Origin: an uncultured Xanthomonas sp.
GTDB taxonomy: Bacteria; Pseudomonadota; Gammaproteobacteria; Xanthomonadales; Xanthomonadaceae
Direction of reading: 5' to 3'
DNA length: 64,000 nucleotides
NCBI GenBank assembly: GCA_943912265.1
Contig: CALTTS010000001.1
Location: 124,001-188,000 of the forward strand
In this document: positions 1 to 8,151 of the stretch, piece by piece
How positions within the stretch are numbered: the first letter of the stretch is position 1
How the letters are laid out: every line of letters starts with the position of its first letter
Notes under the pieces: model-generated
Database searches by the model: none
Told to the model about the DNA's origin: nothing
What the model saw: the letters and a program-made list of their open reading frames with translations, nothing else
Made by a program: the position numbers and the translations under genes

Positions 1-369
1 CACCAGCATCTGCTCGATGTCGCAGCGGATGTCGGGGATGGCGGCGTGGAAGGTCCGCGAGGCGGCCAGCGGACCTTCCACGCCCTGCGGCCGGCCGGCA
101 GGCAGGGTGCGGTCGATGAAGTCCGGTGCCAGCGCCTGCCGGGCCAGCGCGTCCTCGCCGCTGGACCAGAAGCCGTCGTAGCGGCGGGCGGCGAGGATCA
201 TCGCGTCGGCACGGGCCTTGGGCAGGCCGGTGTCGACGATCAGCGTGGCCGGTTCGGGCAGGCCGGTGTCGGCCATGCCATGGGCGGCTGCGGTGGCCGG
301 TGCCGTGGCCCATGCAGCCGACAGCAAGACGAAAAGCGACGACGGGCGCCGCGGGGAAAGACGAGCCAT
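1..369 (-). CDS. SnoaL-like ester cyclase family protein (partial, C-terminus beyond window)
   Basis: This open frame on the minus strand starts at an ATG at 369 and is still open at the left edge after 123 codons, so the C-terminus is missing. The first roughly 30 residues (arginine-containing start, then an Ala/Leu-rich stretch) look like a signal peptide. The following part (YDGFWSSGEDALARQALAPDF, then a DRTLPAGRPQG motif) matches predicted ester cyclases of the SnoaL/NTF2-like fold. Substrate is unknown. It is divergent from the LysR gene at 505, with an inverted repeat between them, so it is a plausible target of that regulator. Family assignment is from motif memory only. Confidence 0.7.
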   Translation of the reverse strand, partial: MARLSPRRPSSLFVLLSAAWATAPATAAAHGMADTGLPEPATLIVDTGLPKARADAMILAARRYDGFWSSGEDALARQALAPDFIDRTLPAGRPQGVEGPLAASRTFHAAIPDIRCDIEQMLV

Positions 370-442
370 GCGGAATCTCCGGGGAAGTGGGCGGGAAGCG
401 GAGCCGGCGCCAGCTGTCGCGGAGAGGATTGTCGTGTCCGGG

Positions 443-477
443 AATGCTTGTGCATACGGAGAACATGGACAAGCATT
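443..477. promoter_or_regulatory. Inverted-repeat operator between ester cyclase and LysR gene
   Basis: AATGCTTGT (443-451) and ACAAGCATT (469-477) form a perfect 9-bp inverted repeat with a 17-bp spacer. It lies in the 135-bp divergent intergenic region, about 30 bp upstream of the LysR start. LysR-type regulators commonly bind dyads in such regions; that this one does so is inference. Confidence 0.45.
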
Positions 478-504
478 GTTTCCCCTTTGTTGAGGAAACG
501 GCCG

Positions 505-1518
505 ATGCTGGACGACTTGGGATCGCTGCGCCTGTTCGATCGCATCGTCGCGCTGGGCAGCCTGTCGGCGGCCGCGCGCGACACCGGGCTGTCGCTGGCC
601 GTGGTCAGCAAGCGGCTGGCCCAGCTGGAGCGCACGCTGGACGTGCGCCTGCTCAACCGCACCACGCGGCGGCTGTCGCTGACCGAGGAGGGTGCGCTGC
701 TGCACGCGCACGTGCAGCGCGTGCTGGGCGAGGTGGCCCAGGCCGAAAGCGCGCTCAACGGCCACCGCGGCCGGGTCACCGGCACCTTGCGCATCTCCGC
801 GCCCAACAGCTTCGGCCGGCGCTGGCTGGTGCCGGCGCTGGCCGCCTTCGTCGAGGAGCACCCGGGGCTGGACGTGCAGCTCTCGCTCGACGACGCGGTG
901 GTGGACCTGGTGGGCGAGGGCTTCGACCTGGCCATCCGCTACGGCGTGCTGGCCGATTCGCGGCTGGTGGCGCGCGAGCTGGCGCCCAACCGGCGGGTGC
1001 TGTGCGCGTCGCCGGCCTACCTGTCCCGCCGCGGCGTGCCGCGCAGCCTGGACGAGCTGCCGCAGCACGACTGCATATTGATCGGCCACCTGCCGATGGC
1101 CGAATGGCGCTTCGGCGGCGGCAGCGGGGAAACCTCGGTGCGGGTGCACGGGCACTGCGTCTGCGACGACGGCGAGGCGGTCCAGGCGCTGGCGCTGGCG
1201 CTGGCCGGGGCGGGGCGGGGCGGGGCGGGCATCGCCCTGAAGTCGATCTGGGACGTGGGCGAGGACCTGGACCGGGGCCGGCTTGTGCAGGTGCTGCCGC
1301 GCCAGGCCATCGCCGCCGCGCCGCTGCACGCGGTGTACCCCAGTGGCCGTTATCTGGCGCCGCGGGTGCGCCTGTTCGTCGAGCTGCTGGCCCGGCGCCT
1401 GCAGGCCGCCTGGCGCTGGGACCCGGCGCCGCCGGCTCAGGCCGGCAGGCAGGCGCGGCGCAGCAGTTCGACGAAGGCGCGCGCCGCCGGCGTCGGGTCC
1501 GGCCCCCAGCAGGCATAG
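505..1518 (+). CDS. LysR-type transcriptional regulator with a GGGGC repeat tract
   Basis: This is a 337-residue LysR regulator. The N-terminal winged helix-turn-helix is clear (LFDRIVALGSLSAAARDTGL, then LNRTTRRLSLTEEG), followed by the LysR substrate-binding domain (TLRISAPNSFGRRWLVPAL). The ATG at 505 begins the HTH directly. A GGGGC unit is repeated four times at 1207-1226 inside the effector domain and adds residues (GAGRGGAG) where relatives usually read a short ALAGLGIAL segment. The C-terminus is about 35 residues longer than usual for the family and overlaps the convergent LysR gene by 82 bp. Likely target is the divergent ester cyclase gene. Confidence 0.85.
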   Translation: MLDDLGSLRLFDRIVALGSLSAAARDTGLSLAVVSKRLAQLERTLDVRLLNRTTRRLSLTEEGALLHAHVQRVLGEVAQAESALNGHRGRVTGTLRISAPNSFGRRWLVPALAAFVEEHPGLDVQLSLDDAVVDLVGEGFDLAIRYGVLADSRLVARELAPNRRVLCASPAYLSRRGVPRSLDELPQHDCILIGHLPMAEWRFGGGSGETSVRVHGHCVCDDGEAVQALALALAGAGRGGAGIALKSIWDVGEDLDRGRLVQVLPRQAIAAAPLHAVYPSGRYLAPRVRLFVELLARRLQAAWRWDPAPPAQAGRQARRSSSTKARAAGVGSGPQQA

Positions 1519-2315
1519 GTCAGGAAGCGGAAATCGGCGGCCAGCGGCACCACCGCCACCTCGCGCATCGCCTCGGCCATGGTCTGCGGCAGCAGGGCCG
1601 CGCCCAGCCCGGCGGCCACCAGCTGCCGGATCAGTTCGCCGTGGGTGGCCTCGTACTGGATGCGCTGGCGCAGGCCGGCCGCGGCGAAGGCCGCGTCGGT
1701 GATGCCGCGCACCCCGGAGCCGGCGATCAGCCCGACCAGCGGCATGTCGTCCAGCGCCGCCAGCGGCACCGGCGCGGCGGCGGCGAGCGGGTGGCCGGGC
1801 GCGACCAGCAGGGCGAGGCCTTCCTCGTGCAGGCGCAGGCGCTGCTCGGGCAGCGCGACCTGCGGGCCGACGCCGACCAGGGCCACGTCCAGCCGGCCTT
1901 CGGCCACGTCGGCCAGCATCGCCTCGCTCATGCCGGTGCGCATGTGCACGTCCACCTGCGGATAGGCGGCGCGGAAGTCGCCCAGCAGCGCCGGCACCGG
2001 CACGGCGACCAGCGAGGAGATCAGGCCGATCTGCAGCCTTCCGCGGACCACGCCGGCGGCCTGGGCCATTTCGTCCTGGAGCCGCTGCGCGGCGCGCAGG
2101 GTGTCGCGCGCACCGGCCAGGAACACCTGCCCGGCGGCGGTCGGCCGCACCTGGCGCGCGCCGCGCTCGAACAGGCGCGCGCCGAGCAGCGCTTCCAGCC
2201 GCGCAACCTGGTGGCTCAGGGCCGACTGCACGGTATGGCAGCGCTCGGCGGCGGCGGTGAAGCTGCCTTCCTCGGCGATGGCGACGGCGAACTCCAGCTG
2301 GCGCAGGGTGAACAT
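1437..2315 (-). CDS. LysR-type transcriptional regulator divergent from MFS transporter
   Basis: This LysR regulator of 292 residues begins MFTLRQLEFAVAIAEEGSF, has the recognition-helix region TVQSALSHQVARLEALLG and an effector-binding domain (GRLQIGLISSLVAVPVPALL). The ATG at 2315 is preferred to the in-frame ATG at 2333 because the family starts close to this motif and the upstream ATG lies inside a perfect palindrome (2331-2347) that looks like its operator. It is transcribed away from the MFS gene at 2430, the usual arrangement for a LysR regulator and the exporter it controls. Its 3' end overlaps the convergent LysR gene. Confidence 0.88.
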   Translation of the reverse strand: MFTLRQLEFAVAIAEEGSFTAAAERCHTVQSALSHQVARLEALLGARLFERGARQVRPTAAGQVFLAGARDTLRAAQRLQDEMAQAAGVVRGRLQIGLISSLVAVPVPALLGDFRAAYPQVDVHMRTGMSEAMLADVAEGRLDVALVGVGPQVALPEQRLRLHEEGLALLVAPGHPLAAAAPVPLAALDDMPLVGLIAGSGVRGITDAAFAAAGLRQRIQYEATHGELIRQLVAAGLGAALLPQTMAEAMREVAVVPLAADFRFLTYACWGPDPTPAARAFVELLRRACLPA

Positions 2316-2330
2316 GCGGATCTCGATGCG

Positions 2331-2347
2331 CATCTCGAAACGAGATG
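2331..2347. promoter_or_regulatory. Perfect palindrome with LysR-type T-N11-A form
   Basis: CATCTCG-AAA-CGAGATG is a perfect 17-bp palindrome just upstream of the LysR start at 2315 and 83 bp before the MFS start. It contains the T-N11-A spacing typical of LysR boxes (T2333, A2345). Autoregulation and control of the exporter are inferred. Confidence 0.5.
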
Positions 2348-2429
2348 GGATGGCTGAAAACAATACATTGGAATGATGGATCGGAACGCGGGAGAGTGCG
2401 CGCCCTTGTCCCGAACGCAGGTTTCCGCC

Positions 2430-3632
2430 ATGAACACTCCGCCCGTGCCCGCCGCGCCGCTCCCGCGCGGCCTGGTGCTGCTGATGGCCGCGGCCACTGG
2501 CCTGGCGGTGGCCAGCAACTACTACGCCCAGCCGCTGCTGCAGACGCTGGCGCAGGCGTTTTCCATCGACGTCGGCCGCGCCGGGCTGGTGGTCACCGTG
2601 GCCCAGCTGGCCTACGCGGCCGGCCTGCTGCTGCTGGTGCCGCTGGGCGACCGGCTGGAGCGCCGCACGCTGATCGTCGGCCTGTACCTGCTCAGCGCGG
2701 TCGGCCTGCTGGTCAGCGCCTGCGCGCACGGTTTCGCCATGCTGCTGGCCGGCACGCTGGTCACCGGCGCCAGCTCGGTGTGCGCGCAGCTGCTGGTGCC
2801 GTTCGCGGCCACGCTGGCCGCCCCGCACGAACGCGGCAAGGTGATCGGCACGGTGATGAGCGGCCTGCTGCTGGGCATCCTGCTGGCGCGCACCGCCGCG
2901 GGCGTGCTGGCCGGGATCGGCGGCTGGCACAGCGTGTACGCGGCGGCCGCGGCGGCGATCGTGGTGGTGGCCGCGCTGCTGTGGCGCGGCCTGCCGCGCC
3001 ACCCGGGGCAGGCCGGGTTGTCGTATCCGCGCCTGGTCGGTTCGGTGCTGGCCCTGCTGCGCGACGAACCGGTGCTGCGCGCGCGGGCGGTGCTGGGCGG
3101 CCTGCTGTTCGCCGGCTTCAGCGTCTTCTGGACCACCCTGGCGTTCCTGCTGGCCGGGCCGCGCTACGGCTACGGCACCGCCACGATCGGCCTGTTCGGG
3201 CTGATCGGCGCGGCCGGCGCGTTCGCGGCCAACCTGTCGGGCAAGCTGTCCGACCGCGGTGCCGGGCACTGGGTCACCTGGGGCGGCGTGGTGCTGCTGC
3301 TGGCCTCGTGGGTGCTGCTGGCCGCCGCGCCGCAGTCGCTGCCGGCGCTGGTGACCGGCATCCTGCTGCTGGACGTGGCGGTGCAGGGCATGCACATCGG
3401 CAACCAGCACGTGATCTACCAGCTCGATCCGGCCGCCCGCAACCGCATCACCTCGGCCTACGTCACCTGCTATTTCATCGGCGGCGCGCTGGGTTCCACC
3501 CTGGGCGCGGCGGCCTATGCCGGCGGCGGCTGGGACAGCGTGGCGCTGGCCGGCGGCGGGCTGGCGCTGCTGACCCTAGGCTGGTGCGCGCTGACCGTGC
3601 GCCGGGTCCACCAGCCGGCGGCGGCGCACTGA
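2430..3632 (+). CDS. MFS family transporter (probable drug/metabolite exporter)
   Basis: The 400-residue protein is almost entirely hydrophobic helices, consistent with the 12-segment major facilitator superfamily. The loop between helices 2 and 3 reads PLGDRLERRTLIVGLY, matching the conserved DRxGRR-like MFS motif A. The start at 2430 (MNTPPVPAAPLPRG) is chosen because helix 1 follows at once; a frame opening 57 bp upstream adds only a polar leader. It resembles inner-membrane DHA1-type efflux proteins. Substrate cannot be read from sequence. The divergent LysR gene is the likely regulator. Confidence 0.85.
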   Translation: MNTPPVPAAPLPRGLVLLMAAATGLAVASNYYAQPLLQTLAQAFSIDVGRAGLVVTVAQLAYAAGLLLLVPLGDRLERRTLIVGLYLLSAVGLLVSACAHGFAMLLAGTLVTGASSVCAQLLVPFAATLAAPHERGKVIGTVMSGLLLGILLARTAAGVLAGIGGWHSVYAAAAAAIVVVAALLWRGLPRHPGQAGLSYPRLVGSVLALLRDEPVLRARAVLGGLLFAGFSVFWTTLAFLLAGPRYGYGTATIGLFGLIGAAGAFAANLSGKLSDRGAGHWVTWGGVVLLLASWVLLAAAPQSLPALVTGILLLDVAVQGMHIGNQHVIYQLDPAARNRITSAYVTCYFIGGALGSTLGAAAYAGGGWDSVALAGGGLALLTLGWCALTVRRVHQPAAAH

Positions 3633-3990
3633 GGCTTCGGGGGCGGCGGCCGCGCGGGGCTAGGGGCCGGCGCCGGACCTGCGCGCCGCGAGATGCGCTT
3701 GGCTTCGCGGGCAAGGCGCGATGGCGTGCCGGAGGCGGCGAAGCGTGGCCCTCTGCTTGCCGCCTGGCCGGATGGAGATTCCGGCGGGGACGCTCGGCCG
3801 GGCACGTCTTGGCGATGGCGGGCGACCGGCGGAACGGCATGGCATGGCCGGCCGCAATCAAACGGAAGGCGGCGGCGCTGCCGGCGGATCGCCGGCCCGG
3901 CACCGGATGACGGTGCCCGGACAGGGACCGGCGGCGGATCAGCGGCGGATCAGCGGCCCCGGCCGCGCGGCCGGAGGCGCCTGTGCCGGT
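3633..3990. other. Intergenic region without a supported gene
   Basis: These 358 bases lie between convergent genes. I see no convincing coding frame. A hairpin at 3899-3917 (GGCACCG-GATGA-CGGTGCC) could help end transcription but has no T-tract. Confidence 0.5.
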
Positions 3991-6213
3991 TCAGGCCGGA
4001 TGCCCGGCGGCCGCCGGCGCGGAGGTGTCCACTTCGTCCACCAGCTGGGTGGCGGTGGTGCGCAGGCCGGGCAGCAGGCGCAGGGCGAGGGCCAGCTGGG
4101 TGCGGATCAGGCGCCGCTTCTCGTCGGTGGCTTCGTCGATGTTTTCCAGCGCGGCCACCAGCGCCTGCTCGGCGCGTTCGTCGCCGGGCGGCTGCGGCTG
4201 GCGCGCGGCCAGCGCGGTGGCGATGCCGTCCAGCGCCTGCCCGATCGCCGTGCCGGCATGCGCGATCAAGGCATCGTCCGGGTGTTCGCCCAGCGGGCTG
4301 CGGTGCGCGCCGAGCGCGGACAGGTAGCCGAGCAAGGTGTTGGACAGGGCGAGGAAGCGGAACCCGGCATCGAGCTTGCCGCGGAAGTGGCCCGGCTCGC
4401 GCAGCATGTTCGACAGCGCCACCGACAGGGCCGCGTCGGCGTTGTGCATGTCGCGGCGGGCGATGCGGTAGCCCAGGTCGTCGCGCGGGCCCTGGCGGTC
4501 GCCGCGGTAGTGCGACAGCACTTCGGTCAGATAGCGCGCGCAGGCCGAGATCACGTTGGCGGTGACCAGATGCAGGCGCCGGCCCTGCCAGTCGGGCAGG
4601 ATCAGGAACGAAGCCGCCGCGGCGATCGCGCAGCCCACCAGCGTGTCGCTCAGGCGCGGCCACAGCAGCACATAGCCGTCGCCGATCAGGTTGAAGCACA
4701 GCAGCGCCATCACCGTGATCGACGCGGTGGCCGCCACGTAGCGGTCGGTGCGGGTGATGAAGAAGCCAAGTGCGGCCACCAGCGCGAGCAGCAACTGCAT
4801 CGGCTGGCTCGGGAACAGCTGCATGAAGGCCCACGTCAGCCCGAGGCCGACCAGCGTGCCGGCCACGCGCTGCACCAGCCGCAGCCGGGTGGCGCCGTAG
4901 TTGGGCCGGCACACGAACGCGGTGGTGAGCAGGATCCAGAAGCCGTTGTCGGCATGGATCGCCCGCATCACCGCGTAGCCCGCGGTGAGCGCCACCGCCA
5001 TGCGCAGGCCGTGGCGGAACAGCAGCGACTTGGGGGTGAGCTGCTGGCCGATGCGCGTGGCCATCTCGCGCAGCGTGTGCGGGTTGGTGTCGCGCAGGCG
5101 CGTGTCCAGTTCCTCCGGCGTGCCGCTGGTGCCGCCCACCGTGGACAGCTGGCGCTCGATGTTGCGCAGGTTGCCGCCGAGCAGGTCGAGCGAGCCGAGC
5201 AGGCGCAGCTGCGCCGGGTCGCTGCGCGCGCGCAGGAAGTCCAGCGATTCGGCCAGGTCGGCGGTGGCCTGGCGGGTGAGTTCGCCGTAGGCGAAGGGCT
5301 GGCGCAGGCGGATGGTTTCGCCCAGCGCCGCGCAGGCCTTGCCCTGCAGCGCCAGCAGGCGCTGGCAGCGGTACAGCACGTCGCTGTGGAAGAACGCCTC
5401 GGTGAGCGCCTCGTACGGATAGTGCGAGGAGCTGGCGCGCTCGTGGAAATCCTGCGCCATGTAGTACAGGCGCAGGTACAGGCCCGACTGCACGCCGGGC
5501 CTGCCGGAACGGCCGAAGCGGCTGAGGATGGCGGTCTTGGCCGCGTTCATCGCGGTCACCACCCGGGCGTTCTGCTCGGCCAGCGCCAGCCGCTGCGCCT
5601 GCTGGTCCGCGCCGCGCACCGGTTCGAACAGGTTGGCCTTCAGCCGCAGGTACAGGCCCAGCTCGCGGAACAGCCGCGCCAGCCGCTCGCGCACCGGCCG
5701 GTTGGCGAACAGCGCCGCCCACAGGATCGACAGCAGCCCGTACCAGGCCGCGCCGGCCAGCAGCTGCACCGCTCCGTGCCAGGCCGGCGCGGCGCTGCCG
5801 CTGGCGGCGTGCTGGTCGATGCCGATCATCGTGTAGATCGCCATCGTCACCGTGGCCTGGGCGATCGACGCATAGCGCTCGCCGAGCGCGCCGAGCAGGG
5901 TCAGCACGAACGTGGTCAGGGCCAGGCCGATGACGAACAGCCACGGGTGCGGGTACAGGGTCAGCACCGCGAAGGTGGCGACGGCGAAGCACGCCAGCGT
6001 CAGCAGCACGGCCTTGCTGCGGCCCTGCCAGTTGTCGTCGGTTTCGCCGATGGCGCTGGCGATGATGCCGAGGAACACCGACGGCACCGCGTCCACCCGC
6101 TGCAGCTGCCAGCACGCCAGCACCGCGGCCGCCAGCGCGACGAACACGCGCAGCCCGTAGCTGGTTTTTTCATGCGCCCACAGGCGGACGAGGCGGGATT
6201 CGATCGATGGCAT
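3991..6213 (-). CDS. FUSC/YccS family inner-membrane protein
   Basis: This 740-residue protein has the YccS/YhfK layout: an N-terminal block of about six membrane helices (roughly residues 20-165), a long soluble middle, then a second membrane block (about 390-530) with the fusaric-acid-resistance-like segment VALTAGYAVMRAIHADNGFWILLTTAFVCRPN (split here as VALTAGYAVM and DNGFWILLTT), and a soluble tail. Such proteins are presumed envelope transporters related to aromatic acid efflux pumps; the substrate is unknown. ATG 6213 begins the conserved MPSIESRLVRLW; an earlier in-frame start would add an atypical leader. No clear Shine-Dalgarno is visible. It ends tail-to-tail with the MFS gene. Confidence 0.85.
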   Translation of the reverse strand: MPSIESRLVRLWAHEKTSYGLRVFVALAAAVLACWQLQRVDAVPSVFLGIIASAIGETDDNWQGRSKAVLLTLACFAVATFAVLTLYPHPWLFVIGLALTTFVLTLLGALGERYASIAQATVTMAIYTMIGIDQHAASGSAAPAWHGAVQLLAGAAWYGLLSILWAALFANRPVRERLARLFRELGLYLRLKANLFEPVRGADQQAQRLALAEQNARVVTAMNAAKTAILSRFGRSGRPGVQSGLYLRLYYMAQDFHERASSSHYPYEALTEAFFHSDVLYRCQRLLALQGKACAALGETIRLRQPFAYGELTRQATADLAESLDFLRARSDPAQLRLLGSLDLLGGNLRNIERQLSTVGGTSGTPEELDTRLRDTNPHTLREMATRIGQQLTPKSLLFRHGLRMAVALTAGYAVMRAIHADNGFWILLTTAFVCRPNYGATRLRLVQRVAGTLVGLGLTWAFMQLFPSQPMQLLLALVAALGFFITRTDRYVAATASITVMALLCFNLIGDGYVLLWPRLSDTLVGCAIAAAASFLILPDWQGRRLHLVTANVISACARYLTEVLSHYRGDRQGPRDDLGYRIARRDMHNADAALSVALSNMLREPGHFRGKLDAGFRFLALSNTLLGYLSALGAHRSPLGEHPDDALIAHAGTAIGQALDGIATALAARQPQPPGDERAEQALVAALENIDEATDEKRRLIRTQLALALRLLPGLRTTATQLVDEVDTSAPAAAGHPA

Positions 6214-6339
6214 GGGGAGGCGGGCAGGAATGTCGAGGCCATTATGACGGCAGATGAGCGGTGTCCACGCGGGCGCGCACGGCATCGTCTCCCGCCGGTC
6301 GCGCAGAGGGCGCGCGGGGCGGTCCGTCGCCGGGGCGGT

Positions 6340-7626
6340 TCAGCGTTGCTCGCGCGCGATCGCGCGCCAGCCGATGTCGCGGCGGTGGAATTCGTGCGGC
6401 CAGTGGATCGCGTCCACGCCGGCATAGGCATGGCGCTGCGCGTCGGCCACGCTGTCGCCCAGCGCGGCCACGCACAGCACGCGCCCGCCGGCGGTGATGA
6501 CGTTGCCCACCGCGTCCAGCGCGGTGCCGGCATGGAACACCTTGGCCTCGGCCGGCACCGCGTCCAGCCCTTCGATCACCTCGCCGATCACGGGCGCTTC
6601 CGGGTAGGGCTTTGATGCCATCACCACGCCCAGCGACGGGCGCGGGTCCCACTGTGCCTGCACGCTGTCCAGCCTGCCGTCGATGGCGGCTTCGACCAGA
6701 TCCACCAGATCGGACTGCAGGCGCAGCATCACCGGCTGGGTTTCCGGATCGCCGAAGCGCACGTTGAACTCGATCACCTTCGGCGCGCCGGCCTTGTCGA
6801 TCATCAGCCCGGCGTAGAGGAAGCCGGTGAACGGCATGCCGTCGGCGATCATCCCGGCCACGGTCGGCTCCACCACCTCGCGCATCACCCGCGCGTGCAC
6901 CTTGGGCGTGACCACCGGCGCCGGCGAGTACGCGCCCATGCCGCCGGTGTTGGGGCCGGTGTCGGCATCGCCCACGCGCTTGTGGTCCTGGCTGGTGGCC
7001 ATCGGCAGGGCGGTCCTGCCGTCGACCATCGAGATGAAGCTGGCCTCCTCGCCGTCGAGGAATTCCTCGATCACCACCCGCGCGCCGGCGTCGCCGAAGG
7101 CATTGCCGGCGAGCATGTCGCGCACCGCGGTTTCGGCCTCGGCCAGCGTCGTCGCCACGATCACGCCCTTGCCGGCGGCCAGGCCGTCGGCCTTGATGAC
7201 GATCGGCGCGCCGTGCGCGCGCAGATAGTCCAGCGCCGGCTCGACCTCGGTGAACACGCCGTAGAACGCGGTGGGGATGCCGTGGCGGGCGAGGAAGTCC
7301 TTGGCGAAGGCCTTGCTGCCTTCCAGCTGCGCCGCCTGCGCGCTCGGCCCGAAGATGCGCAGCCCGGCGGCGCGGAAGCGGTCCACCACGCCGGCCACCA
7401 GCGGCACTTCCGGGCCGACCACGGTCAGCGCCACCGCCTCGTCCCGCGCCAGCGTCAGCAGGCCGTCGATGTCGGTGACCTTCACCGGCGCGTTGCGGCA
7501 CCCGGCTTCGGTGGCGGTGCCGGCGTTGCCGGGCGCGACGATCACTTCGGACACGCGCGGCGACTGCGCCAGTTTCCAGGCCAGGGCGTGCTCGCGGCCG
7601 CCGGAACCGATGACGAGGAGCTTCAT
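6340..7626 (-). CDS. purD: Phosphoribosylamine-glycine ligase
   Basis: This 428-residue protein is a full-length GAR synthetase, the ATP-grasp enzyme joining phosphoribosylamine and glycine in de novo purine synthesis. It opens with the family start MKLLVIGSGGREHALAWKL and contains GNAGTATEAGC, the ATP-grasp core VIKADGLAAGKGV and the GPNTGGMGAYSP motif. Its start codon overlaps the stop of the upstream GNAT gene by 4 bp (ATGA), so it is probably translationally coupled in a purH-GNAT-purD operon. Confidence 0.97.
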   Translation of the reverse strand: MKLLVIGSGGREHALAWKLAQSPRVSEVIVAPGNAGTATEAGCRNAPVKVTDIDGLLTLARDEAVALTVVGPEVPLVAGVVDRFRAAGLRIFGPSAQAAQLEGSKAFAKDFLARHGIPTAFYGVFTEVEPALDYLRAHGAPIVIKADGLAAGKGVIVATTLAEAETAVRDMLAGNAFGDAGARVVIEEFLDGEEASFISMVDGRTALPMATSQDHKRVGDADTGPNTGGMGAYSPAPVVTPKVHARVMREVVEPTVAGMIADGMPFTGFLYAGLMIDKAGAPKVIEFNVRFGDPETQPVMLRLQSDLVDLVEAAIDGRLDSVQAQWDPRPSLGVVMASKPYPEAPVIGEVIEGLDAVPAEAKVFHAGTALDAVGNVITAGGRVLCVAALGDSVADAQRHAYAGVDAIHWPHEFHRRDIGWRAIAREQR

Positions 7627-8141
7627 GTGGGGATTCCTTGCGGGGCGATGGGCAGGTGGAGGATCTGCAACGACACCCGCTTGCCGCCGGCGAGGACCTG
7701 CGTGCCGGCTTCGCTGAAGCCGAGCCGCGCGTGGAAGGCGCCGGAGGCGGGGTTGGGTGGATCGAGATTGTATTCGCAGACGATGCGATCGATGCCGTCG
7801 TCCCGGGCCGCGGTGGCCAAGGCCGCGTACATCGCCCGGGCGATGCCGCGCCCGGCGAAGGCCGCGTCGACCACGATGCGGTCGACGTAGACGAAACGGG
7901 CGTGGCGCTGGGCGAACCAGCGGTAGTTCGCGCCGTCGTATGCGCTGCCTTCGCGGAAGGCGAGGAGGAAGGCGACCACCTGGCCCGCCACGACGGCGAC
8001 CCGGTGCTGGCTGGCCAGTCCGTGCAGCCAGGCCAGCCGGTCAGGGTCCAGCGGGCTGGTCTGCCGTTCCTCGCGGTGATTCAGCGCCAGGATGCGGGCG
8101 AAGTCCCCAGCATCCGCGTCGCGGAAATCGACCCCTGCCAT
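7623..8141 (-). CDS. GNAT family N-acetyltransferase
   Basis: The protein (172 residues from ATG 8141; a GTG at 8147 is possible) has the GNAT core, with the acetyl-CoA binding stretch VDAAFAGRGIARAMYAAL near residue 95 and the typical C-terminal ARLGFSEAG. Substrate is unknown. It sits between purH (10 bp upstream) and purD (4-bp overlap), an arrangement suggesting one transcript. Whether it serves purine metabolism or is just a passenger cannot be told. Confidence 0.85.
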   Translation of the reverse strand: MAGVDFRDADAGDFARILALNHREERQTSPLDPDRLAWLHGLASQHRVAVVAGQVVAFLLAFREGSAYDGANYRWFAQRHARFVYVDRIVVDAAFAGRGIARAMYAALATAARDDGIDRIVCEYNLDPPNPASGAFHARLGFSEAGTQVLAGGKRVSLQILHLPIAPQGIPT

Positions 8142-8151
8142 CGGCACGCGG

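Noticed and set aside
3899..3917. Hairpin GGCACCG-GATGA-CGGTGCC as terminator for the MFS gene
   Set aside because: No T-tract and far from the stop codon; only noted in the gap entry.
3721..6615. Plus-strand frame of 964 codons opposite the FUSC gene
   Set aside because: Shadow of the membrane protein on the minus strand.
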